Assembly: GCF_052113225.1 (NCBI RefSeq)
Contig: NZ_JBFRCT010000006.1
Coordinates: 1 to 64,000 of the forward strand
Reading direction: 5' to 3'
DNA from: Pristimantibacillus sp052113225
Lineage (GTDB): Bacteria; Bacillota; Bacilli; Paenibacillales; Paenibacillaceae
Length of the DNA stretch: 64,000 nt
Position 1 is the first letter of the stretch. Each line of letters starts with the position of its first letter. This document shows positions 60,412 to 64,000 of this stretch, in pieces. The translations under genes and the position numbers were made by a program. Under the pieces are notes generated by a model. That model saw nothing but the letters and a program-made list of their open reading frames with translations, made no database searches and had not been told where the DNA came from.

Positions 60412-63072
60412 GTGTTTCTTATTAAACCGCATAATCTTCATTTGCAAAATTATTACTCATCGCTTGGTATCGATACTTGTAAACCATCCTTTTCCTGGCA
60501 GCTTGAGGGGGATGGTAGGGCAGAACAGCAAACACATTATCGTATCGTTGTTGCGCAACGTGAAGAAGCGCTTGAATTGTCGGAAGAGGCAGTGTGGGAC
60601 ACTGGTAAAGTAGAGTCTGCCAATCAACTTGGCATTGCCTATGAGGGGAACCAGTTAACAAGTATTACGGGGTACTTCTGGAAGGTTGCCGTATGGGACC
60701 AAGATGGTCAGGTTTCATGGAGTGAGGCGCAATTCTTTTATACAGGATACCTGCATGGGGAGTGCTGGAGAGCAGCTTGGATCGGTACCGGTAAAAACAA
60801 ACCTTTTTATGCACGCAGCGAATTCAAAATAGACAAGCCCGTAAAGCGGGCGTTTGCCCTTGTTTCGGGCTTGGGTCATTTTAAGCTTTACATGAATGGA
60901 AGTAAGATCGGTAATCACGAAATGGACCCTGGATGGACAAATTATCGGGAGTCTATCCAATATGTAGGCTTCGAGTGTACGGATCAGATTCGTGATGGCT
61001 TGAATGCGATTGGATTGTCTATCGGGAACGGTTTCTACTCAGGTGATCCGGGAGGCCGGCATTTCTATACGATGGATAAAGGCTATGAGCCATATGGAAC
61101 CGAGCTTATGGTGATTGGCGAATTGCATATTGAATACGAGGACGGTACGAAAGCCCATATTTGTACCAGCGATGAAGGTTGGACAGTTAGGGATAGCGCG
61201 ACCACCTTGGCGAATGTATATGGCTCTGAGAATTTTGACGCGAGACTGTATCCAGCAGGCTGGAATGACCTTGGTTTTAATGATTCCGGCTGGGAGCATG
61301 CAGTTTGTCTGATCCCTCCTACAGGATCGCTGCGATATCAGAATCAACCTCCAATTGTCGTGAAGCATATTTATGATACCGTATTGATCGAAGAACCTCG
61401 TGAACAAGTCTATGTCTTCGATCTCGGTCAGAACATGTCGGGAATGTTTGAAATTTACGTGAGCGGCCCTGCGGGGAGTAAGGTAACGATAAAACCGGGT
61501 GAATTGCGTAAGGAAGACGATACAGTCGCAACTCCTTGGGATATCGTTACTTATTCGGAATATACGCTTGCAGGTACAGGTGAAGTAGAAGTCTGGAAAC
61601 CGGACTTCTCTTGCTATGGAGCTAGATGGGTACAGATTGAAGGCTGCACCAGAGATATTGCCGACAGGAGCAAGCCATTCATTCATGATGTAAAGGGGCA
61701 TTTCGTCACCTCCGCATCGATGGATGCTGGTGAATTAGAGACGGATGATCCGCGGATTACGAAGCTGGCGCAAATTATCCTTAAAGCCATAGAAAGCAAC
61801 CTTCAAAGCGTCCACTCCGATTGCCCAACCATTGAAAAATTAGGTTGGATTGAGACTGCGCATTTAATGGGGCCTTCCATTATGTATGTGAAGCATGTGG
61901 ATGAGCTTTGGCTGAAGATTACTCGTGACATGATCGAGGCACAGACGGAGGAAGGCCTTATTCCAGATATTGCCCCGGAATATTCCAAATTCGAAGGTCC
62001 ATTCAGGGATTCAATCGCTTGGGGGAGCTCGATAGTTATCGTACCGGAGCTTTTACTGCAGACCTATGGAAACCGGACGGCTATTATAGAAGCTTATCCT
62101 TCAATGAAGCGGTACATGGGTTATTTGAAAACAAAAGAAACGCAGGATGGACTTATTGGTCATGGACTAGGGGACTGGGGGATTGCTCCTCAAACAGGTG
62201 GCGATTACATTGAAAACGTTGAAACAGCGATCTACTTCTATGATTATGAGCTGATGGCAAAGTATGCGGAGATGCTTGGGTACCCAGAGGATGCGGCGCA
62301 TTATAGCTCCGAGGCTGAACGGATTAAATCTAACTATAACCGATTACTGCTAAAGTCTATTAACGGTGAGCAGTATTTTGCCTATTTTAAGCAGGATGGA
62401 ACCCATGATCCGGTTAATCAAGTCATACAAGCAATACCTTTGTTCTTTGATCTTGTGCCGGAGCAGCATCATCAGGATATCGAGGCTGCCTTATTACAGG
62501 CCGCTTCTTCTAATCAACTGCTGTCTGGTGAAATCGGCCTGCGGTATTTATTTGGCGCCTTGGCGGGTATGAAACGAAATGACATTGTCTATCAAATGAT
62601 GATGCAGCCTGAGCATCCGAGCTATATCCGATTTGTCGAGAAGGGCGAAACGGCACTGCCTGAATTTTGGACAGACGATGCTCGTTCCCGCAATCATGAC
62701 ATGATGGGCCATATTCTGGAATGGTTATATAAAGATCTGCTTGGCATTTCTTCAAGAAAAGATGCTTATAAAGAAATTAATATCGCACCATTGTATTCAA
62801 CCTCAGTCCGGCAAATAAAAGGCAGATATAAATCGGTAAGAGGTTTGATCGAGGTTGAATTCTCGCATAACAGCAACGGCTCACAGTTGAACGTACTTAT
62901 ACCGCCGAATACAACGGCATTCGTAAAGGTTCCGCTTAACTCCTCGAATGAGGAACTATTCGAAAATGGACAGAGACTGGATTATAAGCTTGTCATTGAG
63001 GAAGGAATAAATTATGCCTTAGTGTCGATTCAATCCGGGAAATATTTATTTAATACAACGGGCAATCGTTAA
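60412..63072 (+). CDS. GH78 alpha-L-rhamnosidase
   Basis: 886 residues, no signal peptide, so cytoplasmic. Domains in order: fibronectin-like N-domain (about 1-105), two sandwich domains with NGFYSGDPGG and VFDLGQNMSGMFEI, an alpha/alpha barrel (about 455-785), and a C-terminal sandwich (INIAPLYSTSVRQIKGRYKS). The acid/base region reads SDCPTIEKLGWIET: D470 and E475 are kept, but the usual GWxGD is GWIET, so this is a branch off the best-studied enzymes. GTG start behind AAAGGGGAG. Final hydrolysis of imported rhamnosides is the likely role. Confidence 0.88.
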   Translation: MFLIKPHNLHLQNYYSSLGIDTCKPSFSWQLEGDGRAEQQTHYRIVVAQREEALELSEEAVWDTGKVESANQLGIAYEGNQLTSITGYFWKVAVWDQDGQVSWSEAQFFYTGYLHGECWRAAWIGTGKNKPFYARSEFKIDKPVKRAFALVSGLGHFKLYMNGSKIGNHEMDPGWTNYRESIQYVGFECTDQIRDGLNAIGLSIGNGFYSGDPGGRHFYTMDKGYEPYGTELMVIGELHIEYEDGTKAHICTSDEGWTVRDSATTLANVYGSENFDARLYPAGWNDLGFNDSGWEHAVCLIPPTGSLRYQNQPPIVVKHIYDTVLIEEPREQVYVFDLGQNMSGMFEIYVSGPAGSKVTIKPGELRKEDDTVATPWDIVTYSEYTLAGTGEVEVWKPDFSCYGARWVQIEGCTRDIADRSKPFIHDVKGHFVTSASMDAGELETDDPRITKLAQIILKAIESNLQSVHSDCPTIEKLGWIETAHLMGPSIMYVKHVDELWLKITRDMIEAQTEEGLIPDIAPEYSKFEGPFRDSIAWGSSIVIVPELLLQTYGNRTAIIEAYPSMKRYMGYLKTKETQDGLIGHGLGDWGIAPQTGGDYIENVETAIYFYDYELMAKYAEMLGYPEDAAHYSSEAERIKSNYNRLLLKSINGEQYFAYFKQDGTHDPVNQVIQAIPLFFDLVPEQHHQDIEAALLQAASSNQLLSGEIGLRYLFGALAGMKRNDIVYQMMMQPEHPSYIRFVEKGETALPEFWTDDARSRNHDMMGHILEWLYKDLLGISSRKDAYKEINIAPLYSTSVRQIKGRYKSVRGLIEVEFSHNSNGSQLNVLIPPNTTAFVKVPLNSSNEELFENGQRLDYKLVIEEGINYALVSIQSGKYLFNTTGNR

Positions 63073-63278
63073 TCTTATTTAACTAATAAGTAGGGACAAC
63101 TGAGAGACTCGCTGCAGTGGTATTTTTTATGGTTGAAGATCTTGGTACATACTTAAGAAAAACTACTACTGCTGTACCGAAAAAAAGCTGTTCGCTTCAA
63201 GGCAATTCCTTATTATCTGTGGGGCAACCGTGAGCCAGGAGAAATGAGTGGCTGCGCTATTAAATTCATAATATACCG
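63073..63278 (+). other. gene-free stretch after the GH78 gene
   Basis: About 200 AT-rich bases with no open frame, repeat or RNA gene that I can recognise. The terminator at 63279 follows. Confidence 0.5.
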
Positions 63279-63308
63279 AAAAATCCCTAGGGTCCCCTAG
63301 GGATTTTT
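63279..63308. terminator. terminator of the rhamnoside locus
   Basis: AAAAATCCCTAGGG and CCCTAGGGATTTTT pair almost perfectly with a tiny loop. The A-rich and T-rich arms allow action in both directions. Confidence 0.9.
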
Positions 63309-63427
63309 CTTCAAGGAACCATAAGGAATGAAGGAGGGGGAACCTAAGAAGCCGGAGAGCCTGGTTTCTTTTTTATTAATCGTAAGTTAGTAAAGATAAT
63401 CGTAACTTCTTCCACTTTCACACAATT

Positions 63428-63441
63428 TGAAAGCGTTTTAA
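63428..63441. promoter_or_regulatory. cre-like site before the GH43 gene
   Basis: TGAAAGCGTTTTAA matches the CcpA consensus at 13 of 14 positions, 87 bases before the start. Between it and the gene a second GGAGG (about 63466) has no start codon after it, so this is untranslated leader. Confidence 0.55.
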
Positions 63442-63527
63442 AATAAACAACGACTACAGCAGAAAGGAGGAATTAGAGGAAAGAGCATAAAGAGCATATA
63501 CCAATATCGTAAAGTGAGGTGCTAGGA

Positions 63528-64000
63528 ATGAGGATGAAATTGAAATGGTTTGCCACTCTGCAAAGCTTGATTTTGTTCGCCGCTGTTGTGTTATCCTTTG
63601 GTGCACAGACGGCAAGCGCGGCAGCTAAGACGATTAACAATGATGTATTCTGGAAGGATACCTCAGGCAATCCCATCTACTCTCAAGGCGGCAATATTCT
63701 TAAAGTTGGCAGCACGTATTACTGGTACGGAGTCAAATATAACGGAGCGGTAACTTACTATAATAGTCCGTCTTCCAAAAACAGTGACACAAGCTTCGCT
63801 GCTGTGACCTGTTATTCCTCTACTGATCTTGCCAACTGGACGTTCTGCGGCAATGTGATTACCGGCGCGACCGATGGTTCGACCTGGGATGCGGACTGGC
63901 TGGGGCGTCTCGGGGTCGTGTACAACACGAATACGCAGAAATATGTACTGATCACGCAATATGCGGGTCCAGCCGGAAGTGGGATTGCCTTCGCGACAAG
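63528..64000 (+). CDS. secreted GH43-type glycoside hydrolase, 5' part only
   Basis: The frame is open from ATG 63528 to the window end (157 codons seen). GAGGTG lies before the ATG. A signal peptide (MRMKLKWFATLQSLILFAAV, cut near ASA-AA) is followed by NDVFWKDTSGNPIYSQGGNI, GSTYYWYGVKY and YSSTDLANWTFCGNVI, the blade pattern of a five-bladed beta-propeller GH43. The first-blade Asp that acts as base in common GH43 enzymes is not in its usual place (YSQGG), which recalls exo-beta-1,3-galactanase-like members; this is tentative. Confidence 0.75.
   Translation, partial: MRMKLKWFATLQSLILFAAVVLSFGAQTASAAAKTINNDVFWKDTSGNPIYSQGGNILKVGSTYYWYGVKYNGAVTYYNSPSSKNSDTSFAAVTCYSSTDLANWTFCGNVITGATDGSTWDADWLGRLGVVYNTNTQKYVLITQYAGPAGSGIAFAT

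Noticed and set aside
63309..63527. Riboswitch or small gene in the leader of the GH43 gene
   Set aside because: A second GGAGG near 63466 has no start codon after it, and no conserved riboswitch fold could be drawn.

Overview
The window looks like the chromosome of an endospore-forming Firmicute, most likely Paenibacillaceae. The basis is strong AGGAGG-type ribosome sites, frequent TTG/GTG starts, a gerA-type germination operon, a small acid-soluble spore protein gene (sspI), a 16-tRNA array in the order of the Bacillus trnD cluster, an S-layer-anchored secreted enzyme, and three LplB/YtcP-type sugar ABC loci with YesM/YesN or LacI regulators. The genus is inferred from gene style, not from a database match. 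Two ambiguous bases (49581 and 52619) suggest a draft-grade assembly.

Layout. 1-1771: 3' end of a 23S rRNA gene and 16 tRNAs, with no 5S gene between them. 1932-5953: spore germinant-receptor operon (A, C, small D, B) whose C and B genes carry three disruptive lesions. 6141-10114: cell-envelope stress module (LiaI-like membrane protein, PspA, PspC, second PspA, LiaS-type kinase, LiaR-type regulator). 10189-11319: two minus-strand genes I do not recognise functionally. 11435-16132: housekeeping genes (YwmB-like protein, glucose-6-phosphate dehydrogenase, kynurenine-formamidase-like cyclase, release factor 3). 16346-20367: LacI regulator, two Gfo/Idh/MocA oxidoreductases and a ThuA-like protein, probably a keto-sugar pathway. 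20513-23578: orphan phnM, sspI, a Ktr-type potassium-channel subunit and a TrmH-family RNA methyltransferase.

From 23.8 kb on the window is almost entirely glycan use. 23872-37409 is a fructan locus: LacI regulator with four palindromic operators, sugar ABC transporter, cytoplasmic GH32, ROK fructokinase, and a 2060-residue S-layer-anchored GH32 enzyme with tandem 184-residue modules and an altered nucleophile motif. A decayed fibronectin-III fragment (37397-37790) follows. 38003-49813 is a visibly GC-richer arabinose/galactose-glycan locus: AraC regulator, YesM/YesN, ABC transporter, GH51, GH2. 50189-63072 is a rhamnoside locus: ABC transporter, GH106-like enzyme, YesM/YesN, GH78. A secreted GH43 enzyme begins at 63528 and runs off the end.

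Shared logic: secreted enzymes cut polysaccharide outside, ABC systems without their own ATPase import oligosaccharides, and cytoplasmic hydrolases finish the job. cre-like sites before several units point to CcpA carbon-catabolite control on top of the local regulators.
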